Positions 1-9,371 of a stretch of 64,000 bases of DNA are shown here, in pieces (the stretch's first letter is position 1; each line of letters starts with the position of its first letter). The position numbers were made by a program, and so were the translations under genes. Source of the DNA: Pseudophaeobacter profundi (GTDB lineage Bacteria; Pseudomonadota; Alphaproteobacteria; Rhodobacterales; Rhodobacteraceae); assembly GCF_029697505.1 (NCBI RefSeq), contig NZ_JARJEF010000003.1, positions 370,939 to 434,938 on the forward strand, read 5' to 3'. The notes beneath the pieces were generated by a model, which saw only the letters and a program-made list of their open reading frames with translations, was not told where the DNA came from and searched no databases.

Positions 1-2033
1 TTCACTTTCACTTCCTGGCCTTCCTTCAGAACATCCGAAGGGTGGTTCAGGCGGCGGTTTTCGATCTGGCTGACGTGCACCAGGCCGTCGCGCTTGCCAA
101 AGAAGTTCACAAAGGCGCCGAAGTCGACGATTTTGACAACTTTCCCGGTGTAGACTTTGCCTTCTTCGGGCTCGGCCACGATGGAATAGATCATGTCGTA
201 GGCTTTCTTGATCGAGTCGCCGTTGGGCGATGCGATCTTGATGATGCCTTCGTCATTGATATCCACCTTGGCGCCGGAAACTTCGACGATCTCGCGGATG
301 ACTTTACCGCCGGAACCGATGACTTCACGGATCTTGTCGGTGGGCACCTGCATGGTTTCGATGCGTGGCGCGTGGACCGAGAATTCCGCAGCACCGGACA
401 GTGCTTTGTTCATCTCGCCCAGGATGTGGATACGGCCTGCTTTGGCCTGCTCCAGGGCTTTTTCCATGATCTCGGGCGTGATGCCTGCGATCTTGATGTC
501 CATCTGCAAAGAGGTGATACCTGCTTCGGTACCGGCCACTTTGAAGTCCATGTCGCCAAGGTGATCTTCGTCACCCAGGATGTCGGACAGGATCGCGTAG
601 GAACCGTCGTCTTCCAGGATCAGACCCATGGCAACACCAGCAACCGGTGCTTTCAGCGGCACGCCTGCATCCATCATCGACAAGGAGCCACCGCAGACCG
701 AAGCCATCGAGGAGGAGCCGTTGGATTCGGTGATCTCGGAGACCACGCGGATGGTGTAGGGGAAGTCGGTTGCCGCAGGCAGAACCGCCTGAAGCGCGCG
801 CCATGCCAGCTTACCGTGACCAATTTCACGACGGCCGGGGCCGCCCACACGACCAACTTCACCAACCGAATAGGGAGGGAAGTTATAGTGCAGCAGGAAG
901 TTGGATTTGAAGTTGCCATGCAGCGCGTCGATGAACTGCTCATCGTCGCCGGTGCCCAGCGTGGTCACAACCAGACCCTGGGTTTCACCACGGGTGAACA
1001 GGGCAGAACCGTGTGTACGCGGCAGCAGGCCGGTTTCGGAAACGATATCGCGGATCTCATCGGTGGCACGGCCATCGATACGCTTGCCGGTTTTGACAAC
1101 ATCGCCACGCAGAATGCCCGCTTCCAGCTTTTTCAGGGCGGAACCAAGGTTGGCGTCGTCCAGCTGCTCTTCGGTCAGGGATTCTTTGATGGTGGCGCGT
1201 GCGGCGGCAACAGCGGCGGTGCGCTCTTGCTTGTCGCTGATCGCAAAGGCGGCGCGCATTTCTGTTTCACCCGCAGCTTTCACCGCTTCAAACAGATCGG
1301 CATAGTCAGGCGCAGCAAAATCGAAGGGCTCTTTTGCTGCTTCTTCCGCCAGCGAGATGATCAGGTCGATCACAGGCTGGATGGCGTCATGGGCAAATTT
1401 GACCGCGCCGAGCATTTCAGCTTCCGACAGCTCATAGGCTTCGGATTCGACCATCATCACCGCGTCTTTGGTGCCGGCAACAACCAGATCCAGGCGCTGA
1501 TCAGGGTTCAGGCGCAGGTCCTGCATGTCGTCGACGGTTGGGTTGAGGACGTATTCGCCGCCTTCAAAACCAACGCGGGCCGCTGCGATTGGACCCATGA
1601 AGGGCGCGCCAGACAGGGTCAACGCGGCAGAGGCCGCGATCATCGCAACCATGTCCGGGTCATTGACCAGATCGTGGCTCAGCACGGTGCACATCACCAG
1701 GACTTCGTTTTTGAAGCCAGGCACAAACAGCGGGCGGATCGGACGGTCGATCAGGCGCGCAGTCAGTGTTTCTTTTTCGGTGGGGCGCGCTTCGCGCTTG
1801 AAGAAACCGCCGGGCACTTTACCCGCGGCATAGTATTTTTCCTGATAGTGGACGGTCAGGGGAAAGAAGTCCTGGCCAGGCTTTTGCTGGCGGGCAAAAG
1901 TCACGTTGGCCATAACGCTTGTTTCACCCAGGGTGGCGATGACCGAGCCATCAGCCTGACGGGCAACCTTGCCCGTTTCCAGTGTCAGCGTTTCTTCGCC
2001 CCACTGCATCGATTTTTTCGTAACGTTGAACAT
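1..2033 (-). CDS. pnp: polyribonucleotide nucleotidyltransferase (PNPase), 3' end cut by window edge
   Basis: The reverse strand is open from the ATG at 2031-2033 to base 1, about 677 codons, so roughly the last 30-40 residues lie outside. PNPase degrades RNA 3' to 5' by phosphorolysis and is a degradosome and mRNA-decay enzyme. The translation begins [20 protein letters not shown], then has two RNase PH domains (about 1-230 and 310-540), a KH domain with the GSGG loop ([15 protein letters not shown], about 550-615) and the start of an S1 domain ([20 protein letters not shown]). An AGGAT ribosome site lies just upstream. rpsO lies 1.4 kb upstream on the same strand, but the usual rpsO-pnp adjacency is broken by two other genes and the rpsO terminator, so pnp probably has its own promoter in 2034-2330. 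Confidence 0.97.
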   Translation of the reverse strand, partial: MFNVTKKSMQWGEETLTLETGKVARQADGSVIATLGETSVMANVTFARQQKPGQDFFPLTVHYQEKYYAAGKVPGGFFKREARPTEKETLTARLIDRPIRPLFVPGFKNEVLVMCTVLSHDLVNDPDMVAMIAASAALTLSGAPFMGPIAAARVGFEGGEYVLNPTVDDMQDLRLNPDQRLDLVVAGTKDAVMMVESEAYELSEAEMLGAVKFAHDAIQPVIDLIISLAEEAAKEPFDFAAPDYADLFEAVKAAGETEMRAAFAISDKQERTAAVAAARATIKESLTEEQLDDANLGSALKKLEAGILRGDVVKTGKRIDGRATDEIRDIVSETGLLPRTHGSALFTRGETQGLVVTTLGTGDDEQFIDALHGNFKSNFLLHYNFPPYSVGEVGRVGGPGRREIGHGKLAWRALQAVLPAATDFPYTIRVVSEITESNGSSSMASVCGGSLSMMDAGVPLKAPVAGVAMGLILEDDGSYAILSDILGDEDHLGDMDFKVAGTEAGITSLQMDIKIAGITPEIMEKALEQAKAGRIHILGEMNKALSGAAEFSVHAPRIETMQVPTDKIREVIGSGGKVIREIVEVSGAKVDINDEGIIKIASPNGDSIKKAYDMIYSIVAEPEEGKVYTGKVVKIVDFGAFVNFFGKRDGLVHVSQIENRRLNHPSDVLKEGQEVKV

Positions 2034-2342
2034 GTCAGCATCCTATATGGGAGCACTCCCAGGCGGATCCCGGGTCTCCCGTTGCATGTAGCGGCCGCAT
2101 TGCCGCCGGCTTCTTCCATCTTTATTTCGCGTGTCGAAGCCAAGCACGTGTCTCAGATAAACCGCCCTTACAGCAGAATGTCGCCAAAAGAAAGGAAAAG
2201 CACAGGGGGCGGGCCTTGCTACGCGCAAGAGCGGCGATATATTACTGAAAAGATGAGGACGACCTCCCCCGCATGCGGCGGGTTAGCACACGGGACGGCC
2301 CGGTTTTGGGCCCTTTGGGGCCACAGATATATGGGGTCGCAG
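2034..2342. other. intergenic region between divergent pnp and PACE-like gene
   Basis: About 309 bases without a convincing gene. It must hold the pnp promoter and leader (minus) and the promoter of the efflux gene (plus). A short inverted repeat GGGAGCACTCCC lies at 2049-2060, just upstream of pnp, and a G/C-rich imperfect hairpin lies near 2268-2284. A 61-codon reverse frame (2043-2228) has no recognisable family and an arginine/proline-rich composition, so I do not call it. Confidence 0.4.
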
Positions 2343-2771
2343 ATGCGCAGTACAGCAGATCGAATTCGTCACGCCATCAGTTTTGAAGTAATCGGACTAC
2401 TGGTGGCCATCCCGCTGGGAGCCTGGGCCTTTGGGCTGGAGATGCACGCGATTGGCGTGATTGCCTTGGTCGGGGCGACCCTGGCCACACTCTGGAACTA
2501 TCTGTTCAATCTTGGCTTTGACCGCGCCATGATCCACTGGGTTGGTCACAGTCAGAAATGGCCGACCCTGCGGGTTCTTCATGCGCTGCTGTTTGAGGCT
2601 GGTCTGTTGGCGATGCTGTTGCCCTTCATCGCCTGGCACCTGCAAATCGGGATCTGGGCCGCGCTGGTGATGGACCTTGGGTTCGCCGGATTTTATCTTG
2701 TCTATGCTTTTGTTTACAACTGGGCCTATGACCTGGTGTTTCCGATTCCGGCGCAGGCCAGCCTTGACTAA
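2343..2771 (+). CDS. PACE-family (chlorhexidine efflux type) membrane transporter
   Basis: 142 residues with four predicted membrane helices arranged as two similar helix pairs, the bacterial transmembrane pair architecture of the proteobacterial antimicrobial compound efflux (PACE) family. The start MRSTADRIRHAISFEVIGLL matches the family N-terminus, so I prefer ATG 2343 over the in-frame ATG at 2331; neither has a strong ribosome site. The second pair contains the family-like LRVLHALLFEAGLLAMLLP. Substrates of characterised members are biocides and diamines; the substrate here is unknown. The frame stays open far upstream, but that is antisense to pnp and not coding. Confidence 0.85.
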   Translation: MRSTADRIRHAISFEVIGLLVAIPLGAWAFGLEMHAIGVIALVGATLATLWNYLFNLGFDRAMIHWVGHSQKWPTLRVLHALLFEAGLLAMLLPFIAWHLQIGIWAALVMDLGFAGFYLVYAFVYNWAYDLVFPIPAQASLD

Positions 2772-3030
2772 GGCGCTTCGCTTTCCATGGTGAAACTGCT
2801 TGCGAGCGGTTGCAGGGTCGCGGGGTTTGCCCTGTAAAAGACCCTGTTCTTAATCGTCTTCGGGGGGATCAGTCCCTTCTGATCTGACTAGCCTGTTGTC
2901 TTTTTGCACCGGGAATCGGCAAGTAGATCATTTGATCGACTTGCTGTCCCGCATTGACCACAAGGCTGAAGAGGCAAGGGTCTGGTGCGGGTGTCTTGAA
3001 TGGGTGCGCCGTGACTAACGATCAAAGGCA

Positions 3031-3330
3031 TCAAGCCACCCCTGTTCCAGGGATCCGTGTAGGCCGATCGCTGCGTGCCAGAGTTGCCGCTTCTGCCCGG
3101 TCCAGGCTGGCCAGGGCCTGTTCCAGAGTGTCGCCTCTGGCTTTGGTCTTTAGCCAGACTTTGCGGCAAGAGGCAGGCGACCAGGGCAGCTTGGCGCCCT
3201 GAATCCAAAGCCGCAGGTCGCGCGGCAATTGGTCATAGGCTCGCATGGGGTCTTCGCTGCGTTTGCGGCGCTTTACGCTGGTTTCACCAAGGTTGCGTTT
3301 TGATGGGCGGGTGGCTGAAGAAGAGGGCAT
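3031..3330 (-). CDS. small conserved protein, DUF6525-like
   Basis: 99 residues, basic at the N-terminus, with a core resembling the Rhodobacterales DUF6525 family: DPMRAYDQLPRDLRLWI, then LPWSPASCRKVW, then a helix ending LDRAEAATLAR. Function unknown. The ATG at 3328-3330 lies in an AT-rich stretch (tataatatatcg on the plus strand, near 3335-3358) that could hold its promoter. It lies downstream of the rpsO terminator and is probably transcribed separately. Its convergent neighbour is the PACE-like gene, 259 bases away. Confidence 0.75.
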   Translation of the reverse strand: MPSSSATRPSKRNLGETSVKRRKRSEDPMRAYDQLPRDLRLWIQGAKLPWSPASCRKVWLKTKARGDTLEQALASLDRAEAATLARSDRPTRIPGTGVA

Positions 3331-3404
3331 CGATTATATTATGTTATAATATATCGACACCTTCTACTGATCGAATCCATTTGATGCAAGCGAGCCACCC
3401 CGCG

Positions 3405-3441
3405 ACAAACAAAAAACGCCCGCTCTAATCAGAGCGGGCGT
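3405..3441 (-). terminator. intrinsic terminator of rpsO
   Basis: A perfect 11-bp stem ACGCCCGCTCT / AGAGCGGGCGT (3416-3426 and 3431-3441) with a 4-base loop. Read on the minus strand it is followed by TTTTTTGTTTG. It begins 26 bases past the rpsO stop, so rpsO is mostly transcribed apart from pnp. Confidence 0.93.
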
Positions 3442-3466
3442 TGATAATCCTAATGGATTGGTGTTC

Positions 3467-3736
3467 TTAGCGGCGGATGCCAAGGCGTTTGATCAGGTCC
3501 TGGTAACGGGCCACATCTTTGCCTTTGGTGTAGTCCAGCAGCTTACGACGCAGAGCAACCATTTTCAAAAGGCCACGACGACCGTGGTTGTCTTTTTTGT
3601 GGGTTTTGAAGTGCTCGGTCAGGGTGTTGATGCGCGAGGTAAGGAGGGCAACCTGTACTTCGGGCGAACCGGTGTCGCCTTCTTTGGTTGCGAATTCTTT
3701 CATCAAGCGTGCTTTTTCTTCAGCTGTAATCGACAT
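3467..3736 (-). CDS. rpsO: 30S ribosomal protein S15
   Basis: 89 residues, the usual length for S15. The whole protein matches the family: N-terminal [16 protein letters not shown], the [15 protein letters not shown] signature and [18 protein letters not shown]15 binds the central domain of 16S rRNA early in 30S assembly. An AAGGAGA ribosome site precedes the ATG. Its upstream neighbour on the same strand is the RTX gene, with about 170 bases between, enough for an rpsO promoter. Confidence 0.98.
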   Translation of the reverse strand: MSITAEEKARLMKEFATKEGDTGSPEVQVALLTSRINTLTEHFKTHKKDNHGRRGLLKMVALRRKLLDYTKGKDVARYQDLIKRLGIRR

Positions 3737-3861
3737 CGGGGTCTCCTTAAAAAGGTTAGAGGGATGGCACAGGCCGGGATGTCGTCCAGCGCAGGCCCAT
3801 GGAGTAGAGCTGTCCCGAATCTATGACAGATGCAGAGCAGATGCGGGCGTATAGGCGGTAT

Positions 3862-3888
3862 TGCGGGAAAAGGCAAAGATGTTTTGCC
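3862..3888 (-). terminator. possible terminator of the RTX gene
   Basis: Stem GGCAAA / TTTGCC (3872-3877 and 3883-3888), followed on the minus strand by TTTTCCC. It lies 20-40 bases past the stop of the RTX gene. The stem is short, so the call is moderate. Confidence 0.5.
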
Positions 3889-3906
3889 CCGATCATTCTG
3901 CTGAGA

Positions 3907-5004
3907 TTAACCAGGCAAGAACCCGGCAGAGATCGCAGATTGGCTGTCGATCAGCGCGATGTCAGCGACGCTCAGCCCTTCGCCGCCCGAAAGGCGCAGA
4001 ACCTCGGTGCCATTGACCCGGATGATCTGCTGGCCGGGGGTCTCTTCATCGGGTTCGATTGTGATCTGCGGCTCCGCTTCGCTATCCGGGGTCCAGAAGA
4101 CCACCAGCTGATCTTCGGACCTGTCAAAATCAATCAATTCAACAGCCTCGCCGCTGCCTGCCAGATCTTCGGCCCAGATGTGATCCGCGCCGTCGCCTGC
4201 GGTTACGATATCGCCGGCTCCGGCCACCAGGGTGTCATCGCCCGCGCCGCCGTTGAGGTAATCCGTCTCATCGCCATCATCGGCACCCCAGACAAAATCA
4301 TCGCCGCTGCCGCCAAACAAGCTGTCCTGACCGTCGCCGCCTGCCAGCGTGTCATTGCCGTCATTGCCATGCAGCGCGTCATTGCCGGCCCCGCCGTCCA
4401 GGCTGTCGTTGTCCGCACCGCCATGGGCGGTATCGTTGCCGTCGTCGCCTGTCAGGGTGTCCGCACCAAAATGGCCAAACAGCGCGTCGTCGCCCGCATC
4501 GCCCCGCAGCGCGTCATCGCCGTATTCTCCGTGCAGGGTGTCACCGCCGCTGCCCCCCGCCAGCGTGTCGTCCCCTGTTGCCCCATGCAGGCTGTCATTG
4601 CCTGCGCCGCCCTCGATGGAATCGTCGCCCGCATAGCCGTTCAGCTGGTCGTTGCCGGCCAGGCCGGTGATGTGGTCGTTTAGGTCGCTGCCGACAATGG
4701 TGTCAGCCAGGTCAGACCCTGTCAGCTGCGGCCCGTCCAACAATGGCAGATCTCCACTGCCGTTGCTCTCGCTGTCTGTGTCACTGCTGCTGTCAATAAA
4801 ATCGCAGAGTTCCAGCCCGCTGTCGGTGCCGCTGTCGGTGTCGCCCTCTGTTGCGCCATCAAGGAATTCATCGGCAGGAACCACAGGGGCAACCGGCGAA
4901 GCATCGTCCCCGGCCTGATCCTCTGAGGTCTGATCGTCGCTAAAATCCAACAGGGCGGCACCGCCAATCCCCATAAGCCCTAAAAGACCCGCAAACCACA
5001 ACAT
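3907..5004 (-). CDS. RTX (haemolysin-type) calcium-binding repeat protein
   Basis: 365 residues. A short hydrophobic start (MLWFAGLLGLMGIGGAALL) is followed by an acidic low-complexity linker (about 22-95), then glycine/aspartate nonapeptides of the GGxGxDxLx type at about 98-275 (for example GGAGNDSLHG, GGSGDDFVWG), then a beta-rich tail to 365. Such repeats fold into a Ca2+-loaded parallel beta roll, usually in type I secreted proteins. The tail IDFDRSEDQLVV resembles the ends of other Rhodobacterales RTX proteins. No HlyB/HlyD genes lie nearby. The N-terminal hydrophobic stretch could instead anchor it or act as a signal. It separates rpsO from truB, an accessory insertion in a housekeeping block. 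Confidence 0.88.
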   Translation of the reverse strand: MLWFAGLLGLMGIGGAALLDFSDDQTSEDQAGDDASPVAPVVPADEFLDGATEGDTDSGTDSGLELCDFIDSSSDTDSESNGSGDLPLLDGPQLTGSDLADTIVGSDLNDHITGLAGNDQLNGYAGDDSIEGGAGNDSLHGATGDDTLAGGSGGDTLHGEYGDDALRGDAGDDALFGHFGADTLTGDDGNDTAHGGADNDSLDGGAGNDALHGNDGNDTLAGGDGQDSLFGGSGDDFVWGADDGDETDYLNGGAGDDTLVAGAGDIVTAGDGADHIWAEDLAGSGEAVELIDFDRSEDQLVVFWTPDSEAEPQITIEPDEETPGQQIIRVNGTEVLRLSGGEGLSVADIALIDSQSAISAGFLPG

Positions 5005-5180
5005 GGCATCACTCCAAAACCAAAGCGACCGTCGCGCAGACTAGGGTGACGATCCGTGGTCAGTCTGCCATATCCGGCTTAATTGTCTCCAAACAAATGC
5101 GGAACATGGCGCCTGGGTGCTTTGCTGGCAAGTTCAACGGCTTGGAGAGAATTCAGCGAATTCCTGCCGTTAAAAATACG

Positions 5181-5687
5181 TCAATTCCAAAGCTGCGGGG
5201 CCTGAGAATAGGCAATATAGAGCGGATGCTTGGGGTGGCCGTGCTTGCTCAGCCCCAGGTGATGCAGCGGTTTGCCGCTGGCGCGCAGCAGGTTGGCGAT
5301 GATCGCGCCCTGGCCGCGATGCGCCCCATGGGTGCCCCAGGCGCAGATTACCATATCGGCCCAGTGCATGCCCGCAAGGATCGCCGTTCGATTGTCGGGG
5401 CCTTCCGGGTCAGCGGCGGCGCGCATCACCTTTGGATCGGTGGCGCGCAGGGCAAAGATATTGGTGGCTTGAAAGCCGCCAAACCCCAGGGCGCGGGCGC
5501 GACGTTCGCAGCGCTCAATCGTGGGGTCGTTCTGTACCTCAGTGGCCTTGGAGGGGTTCAGCATCACAAACATCACCCGCTGGCCTGTGGGTTCCCAAAC
5601 GCGGGTCAGGCTGTAGCGATAGGTTTCGCAGTCGGAATAGACAGCGGTGGAGGGCGCATCGCCCTTGGTATGGCTGCGGCTGATCAT
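5181..5687 (-). CDS. DUF1643 domain protein
   Basis: 168 residues spanning one DUF1643 domain: YRYSLTRVWEPTGQRVMFVMLNPSKAT, then NDPTIERCERRARALGFGGFQATNIFALRATDPK, then VICAWGTHG and the end HPLYIAYSQAPQLW. The biochemical role of the family is unknown. The gene lies 70 bases downstream of truB on the same strand and may be read with it. The start MISRSHTKGD is the first in-frame ATG with the whole domain after it. Confidence 0.88.
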   Translation of the reverse strand: MISRSHTKGDAPSTAVYSDCETYRYSLTRVWEPTGQRVMFVMLNPSKATEVQNDPTIERCERRARALGFGGFQATNIFALRATDPKVMRAAADPEGPDNRTAILAGMHWADMVICAWGTHGAHRGQGAIIANLLRASGKPLHHLGLSKHGHPKHPLYIAYSQAPQLWN

Positions 5688-5757
5688 GGCGCTGTCCTGC
5701 CAGCCTGCCAGCGATGAGGCAAGCCCATCGCAGCACAGATCTGTCCGGCGCTATGTA

Positions 5758-6672
5758 TCACTCTGGCTGCACAAACACGCGCGAGGGGTGCAATTCGCCT
5801 GCCTTGTAGATGCCCACGGCAACAGCCTTGCCTTCAAACGAGGCCCAGGCTTCATCGCCGTATTCGACGGTTGCCGCCAGCACCATGCCGGGATTGCCAT
5901 TGCGCAGGCGCACCGCACCTTCCGGGGTGCATTTCAGCTCGGGCAGATCGGCCAGCCCCTGTTCCAGCGGGCGCAGATAGCTGTCCAGCTCTGGTGTGCG
6001 TTCCATCCGCAGGATGTCGTCCAGCTTCAGCCCGTCGGCGGCATCAAATGGGCCGGACCAGATGCGGCGCAGCTCCTTCACGTGGCCATGACAGCCCAGT
6101 GCCGCGCCCAGATCCCGCGCGATAGAGCGCACATAGCCGCCCTTGCCGCAGGTCATTTCCAGGACCACGTGGTCGGGATCGGGACGATCCACCAGCACCA
6201 GTTCTTCCACCCAAAGCGGTCGGGCAGCGATTTCAAAGTCATCATCGCCGTCGCGGGCCAGTTTATAGGCGCGCTGCCCGTCGATCTTGACGGCAGAAAA
6301 CTTGGGCGGCACCTGCTGGATATCGCCGATAAAGGCACCCAGCGCCTGCTTGATCTCTTCATCCGTGGGGCGCGCATCGCTACTGGCAATGGTTTCGCCT
6401 TCGGCATCATCGGTGTTGGTGGCCTGGCCCAGCCGCACGGTAAAGGTATAGGCCTTCAACGCGTCGGTAATATAGGGAACGGTCTTGGTGGCCTCGCCCA
6501 GGGCAATGGCCAGCACGCCGGTTGCCTCGGGGTCGAGCGTCCCTGCATGGCCGGCCTTCTTGGCCTCCAGCGCCCAGCGGACCTTGTTGACGACAGCGGT
6601 CGAGGTCAGCCCGGCAGGTTTATCCACTACCAGCCAACCTGAAATATCGCGCCCTTTGCGTTTGCGTGCCAT
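5758..6672 (-). CDS. truB: tRNA pseudouridine(55) synthase
   Basis: 304 residues. TruB makes pseudouridine 55 in the T loop of tRNA. The catalytic motif [14 protein letters not shown] has its aspartate at about residue 47; KPAGLTS and [12 protein letters not shown] are further family motifs. I start at [19 protein letters not shown] because that is the family N-terminus; nine extra codons upstream are open but unlike the family. It follows rbfA and a phosphodiester glycosidase gene on the same strand. rbfA-truB linkage is common in bacteria. Confidence 0.96.
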   Translation of the reverse strand: MARKRKGRDISGWLVVDKPAGLTSTAVVNKVRWALEAKKAGHAGTLDPEATGVLAIALGEATKTVPYITDALKAYTFTVRLGQATNTDDAEGETIASSDARPTDEEIKQALGAFIGDIQQVPPKFSAVKIDGQRAYKLARDGDDDFEIAARPLWVEELVLVDRPDPDHVVLEMTCGKGGYVRSIARDLGAALGCHGHVKELRRIWSGPFDAADGLKLDDILRMERTPELDSYLRPLEQGLADLPELKCTPEGAVRLRNGNPGMVLAATVEYGDEAWASFEGKAVAVGIYKAGELHPSRVFVQPE

Positions 6673-6800
6673 GTCGTTCCCCGAATGCAAGTGAGGCACG
6701 CGGCCTAGCCCAGGGATGCTGTCCTGTCAATTCGACAGTCCAAAGTCCTGGGGCGGTGTGATCAGCCTGGACGGTGACCGGTGTGGCGTCTGGCGGCGGG

Positions 6801-7601
6801 TTATTCCACCACGCCGATCACCGGCCCCATCATGAAACCCGCATCAGAGCGGCCGATCTGTGGCGCATGCAGGCGTGATATATTGCCGTCGAAATACAGC
6901 GCATTGGGCAGTTTCAAATAGTCGCGGAACAGGCTGCCAAACTGGTGGAAGGTCACCGCATTCCGCGAAATGGCAAAGACCGCGCGGCGGCCATCCGCCG
7001 AGGTGCCAACCCCGTTGCGAATATAATACGAGGTAGAGTCGGGCAGAAACCGCGGATGCAGCGCGCCATCAATCACCAGCATCGGCCCCGACTGAGTCGC
7101 CGAGGTGCAGCGGGGGGCCGCATCGCGAAAGGCGAGGGATTCAAACACATCGGCGCGGCCTTCGCGCAGGCACAAGACGCCATTGGGAAGCAGGCCAAAA
7201 TTGCCCGGTCCGGCATTGGTCACCAGGCGCATCTCTTGCTTGCCATCTTCAACATAGAGCCCGACCGGCGCGCGATCGGCGTGATACATGCCGGCATTGG
7301 TCGCAAAGGCGAGGGCCTTGCCTTCTGCAGCGAGCGCCTCTTCGATGCGGGAAAAATGGCCATAAACCTGACCTTGTTCATCGTGCAGAAACAGCCGGAG
7401 CTGCGCCCGGCTGGCATCCACTTCGCATAGCGTATAGCGATTGCCATCATAGGCGATATCTTCGCACTGCAGCGGAGCTGTCTCGGCGGCTGCCTGTTCT
7501 TCAGTGATCTGTGCGGTCGCTACCACGTCTGACCCGCTGTCGGCCCCCAGTGTCGGTGCCGCCCAAAGGGTGGCTAGCACTGCCAGGGCCGGGCGGATCA
7601 C
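6801..7601 (-). CDS. phosphodiester glycosidase (NAGPA domain) family protein
   Basis: 266 residues with a signal peptide ([20 protein letters not shown], cut after about residue 20), so probably periplasmic or secreted. The mature part has the NAGPA/DUF2233 pattern: [46 protein letters not shown] and a late [15 protein letters not shown]. Family members hydrolyse sugar phosphodiesters or related exopolysaccharide linkages; the substrate here is unknown. Its ATG overlaps the rbfA stop by four bases, so its translation is coupled to a ribosome-maturation gene with no obvious functional link. Confidence 0.87.
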   Translation of the reverse strand: MIRPALAVLATLWAAPTLGADSGSDVVATAQITEEQAAAETAPLQCEDIAYDGNRYTLCEVDASRAQLRLFLHDEQGQVYGHFSRIEEALAAEGKALAFATNAGMYHADRAPVGLYVEDGKQEMRLVTNAGPGNFGLLPNGVLCLREGRADVFESLAFRDAAPRCTSATQSGPMLVIDGALHPRFLPDSTSYYIRNGVGTSADGRRAVFAISRNAVTFHQFGSLFRDYLKLPNALYFDGNISRLHAPQIGRSDAGFMMGPVIGVVE

Positions 7602-7993
7602 TCGTCGAGATCGCGGCGCACCGCGTCCTGTTCCAGCATCTTGCGGGTGGCATCCATCTGATCATAGGTCAGATCCAGCTGGAAGCGCAGGTCTGGGGTG
7701 TATTTCATCCCAAGCTTCTTGCCTGCCAGGGTGCGTAGCTCCCACTTGTTGCGGGCCAGCAGTTTGAGCAGGTCCTCTTGCCCCTTGCCGCCCAGCGGCA
7801 ACACATAGGCCGTCGCGATGCGCAGATCAGGGGTGACGCGGACCTCACCGACGGTCACGGACATGCGGTTCAGCTCGGGGTCGTGCAGTTCCCCACGCAT
7901 CAGCACTTCGGACAGGGTCCGGCGGATCAGCTCGCCGACGCGCAGCTGCCGTTGGGAGGGGGCGCGCCCCTCAGAAGATTTGTTCTTTGCCAT
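7598..7993 (-). CDS. rbfA: 30S ribosome-binding factor A
   Basis: 131 residues, usual length. Family features: [43 protein letters not shown] and the late [18 protein letters not shown]. RbfA is a cold-shock and 30S maturation factor that binds near the 5' end of 16S rRNA. It ends inside the start of the phosphodiester glycosidase gene. It is divergent from dapB with about 100 bases between their starts. Confidence 0.96.
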   Translation of the reverse strand: MAKNKSSEGRAPSQRQLRVGELIRRTLSEVLMRGELHDPELNRMSVTVGEVRVTPDLRIATAYVLPLGGKGQEDLLKLLARNKWELRTLAGKKLGMKYTPDLRFQLDLTYDQMDATRKMLEQDAVRRDLDE

Positions 7994-8096
7994 AACTTCG
8001 ATCTAAGCCGAAACCTGCCCTTTGCCAAGTCATCGCCAAGCAGGTAGGAGAAAACCAGCAAAAACATCGACCCATTCAGCAATGAGGACCACAGCA

Positions 8097-8906
8097 ATGA
8101 CCAAAACACCGGGGATCGTGATCACGGGGGCCTCTGGCCGCATGGGGCAGATGTTGATCAAGACGGTGCTGGACAGCGACAAGGCGCGGTTGGTCGGCGT
8201 GGTGGAACGCAGCGGTCATCCCTGGGTCGGTCAGGATCTTGGCCTGGCGATGGGTGGCAGTGAAATCGGCGTGATGGTCAGCGATGATCCGCAGGCAGTG
8301 TTTGCGCAGGCGCAGGCAGTGATTGATTTCACTTCTCCGGAGGCCACATTGGCCTTTTCCAAGATGGCGGCCGAGGCGGGCGCGGTGCATGTGATTGGCA
8401 CCACGGGCATGTCCGAGGCGCAGATTGCGGCGCTGAAACCTGCCGCCGCCAAGACGGTTCTGGTACGGGCCGGTAATATGAGCCTGGGTGTCAACCTGCT
8501 GGTGCAGCTGACCAAAAAGGTCGCCGCCGCGCTAGATGAGGATTTTGACATCGAGGTGATCGAGGCGCATCATCATCACAAGGTGGATGCCCCCTCAGGC
8601 ACCGCGCTGATGCTGGGCGAAGCTGCCGCCGAGGGGCGCGGGGTTGCCTTAGCGGATGTGTCTGATTCGGGGCGTGATGGCATCACCGGGGCACGCAAAC
8701 GTGGTGACATCGGCTTTAGCGCCATTCGCGGCGGCGATATCGTGGGGGAGCATGACGTGCTTTTTGCTGCCGCCGGGGAACGTATCGTGCTGCGCCATAT
8801 GGCGACGGATCGGGCGATTTTCGCCCGTGGCGCGCTGAAGGCGGCGCTTTGGGGGCAGGGGCAGGCGCCGGGGGAATACGACATGCTGGACGTGCTTGGG
8901 CTGTAA
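8097..8906 (+). CDS. dapB: 4-hydroxy-tetrahydrodipicolinate reductase
   Basis: 269 residues. NAD(P)H-dependent reduction step of the diaminopimelate/lysine pathway. The nucleotide loop [10 protein letters not shown] opens the protein; the substrate motif [18 protein letters not shown] holds the catalytic histidine and lysine. I start at MTKTPGIV because a GAGGA site lies 9 bases before it; the frame is open 25 codons further upstream and an in-frame ATG at 8082 is less well placed. The gene stands alone, divergent from rbfA. Confidence 0.97.
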   Translation: MTKTPGIVITGASGRMGQMLIKTVLDSDKARLVGVVERSGHPWVGQDLGLAMGGSEIGVMVSDDPQAVFAQAQAVIDFTSPEATLAFSKMAAEAGAVHVIGTTGMSEAQIAALKPAAAKTVLVRAGNMSLGVNLLVQLTKKVAAALDEDFDIEVIEAHHHHKVDAPSGTALMLGEAAAEGRGVALADVSDSGRDGITGARKRGDIGFSAIRGGDIVGEHDVLFAAAGERIVLRHMATDRAIFARGALKAALWGQGQAPGEYDMLDVLGL

Positions 8907-9028
8907 GCCGCATCAGTCGGCCATCCAAGGGCCAGTTGCGATCATTGGCATTGACGCGACTGGCTCTCACTGAGTTATTCGCCAGTTCCAGGCGCGCAAA
9001 GCCGGTTCCTACATTGGCGTTGCATGCG

Positions 9029-9256
9029 CTAAAAGTCGATGGCGATGCCCTTTTTCTCCCAGTCGCCATAACGGGCCGGGTCCAGCCCGTCACGTCCGCC
9101 GAGTTCCACGGGTGGTTTTGCCTTGGCCTCGGCCTCTTTGCGGCGCTGTGCGGCTTCGGCCAGGGCGCGCTGGGCGGCAGGGGGCAGGGTTGGCTGTGTG
9201 CTCTCTGCATCCTGTGGGGCTGCGCTTTGTTGCGGGGTCTGGGTCTCGTCGCTCAT
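9029..9256 (-). CDS. DUF1674 protein (SDHAF4-like succinate dehydrogenase assembly factor family)
   Basis: 75 residues. The C-terminus GGRDGLDPARYGDWEKKGIA is the DUF1674 signature; the N-terminal half is a charged alanine/proline-rich helix with KEAEAKAK. The eukaryotic relative SDHAF4 helps flavinate and assemble succinate dehydrogenase; the bacterial role is inferred. The start MSDETQ was chosen over an open upstream extension because the extension is rich in unlikely residues and lies in the divergent promoter region with rsmB. Confidence 0.85.
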   Translation of the reverse strand: MSDETQTPQQSAAPQDAESTQPTLPPAAQRALAEAAQRRKEAEAKAKPPVELGGRDGLDPARYGDWEKKGIAIDF

Positions 9257-9371
9257 CGCGGGTTCCTTTATGCTGCGGCCATGGTATACGCCCCTCCTTG
9301 GTGGGGACAAGCCACCCGACGCGCTGATGCTATGGCCAGCAAGGCGCGCCCCCATGCGAAGGAGAGCAGCA

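Noticed and set aside
42-2771. 909-codon plus-strand open frame across pnp
   Set aside because: Its first 2.0 kb is antisense to pnp, whose reading is unmistakable; only the last 142 codons form a real gene (2343-2771). GC-rich third positions keep antisense frames open.
4200-4710. Repeated units resembling a CRISPR or tandem repeat array
   Set aside because: They are coding repeats of the RTX protein: 27-base units (nine codons), diverged and in frame, with no spacers.
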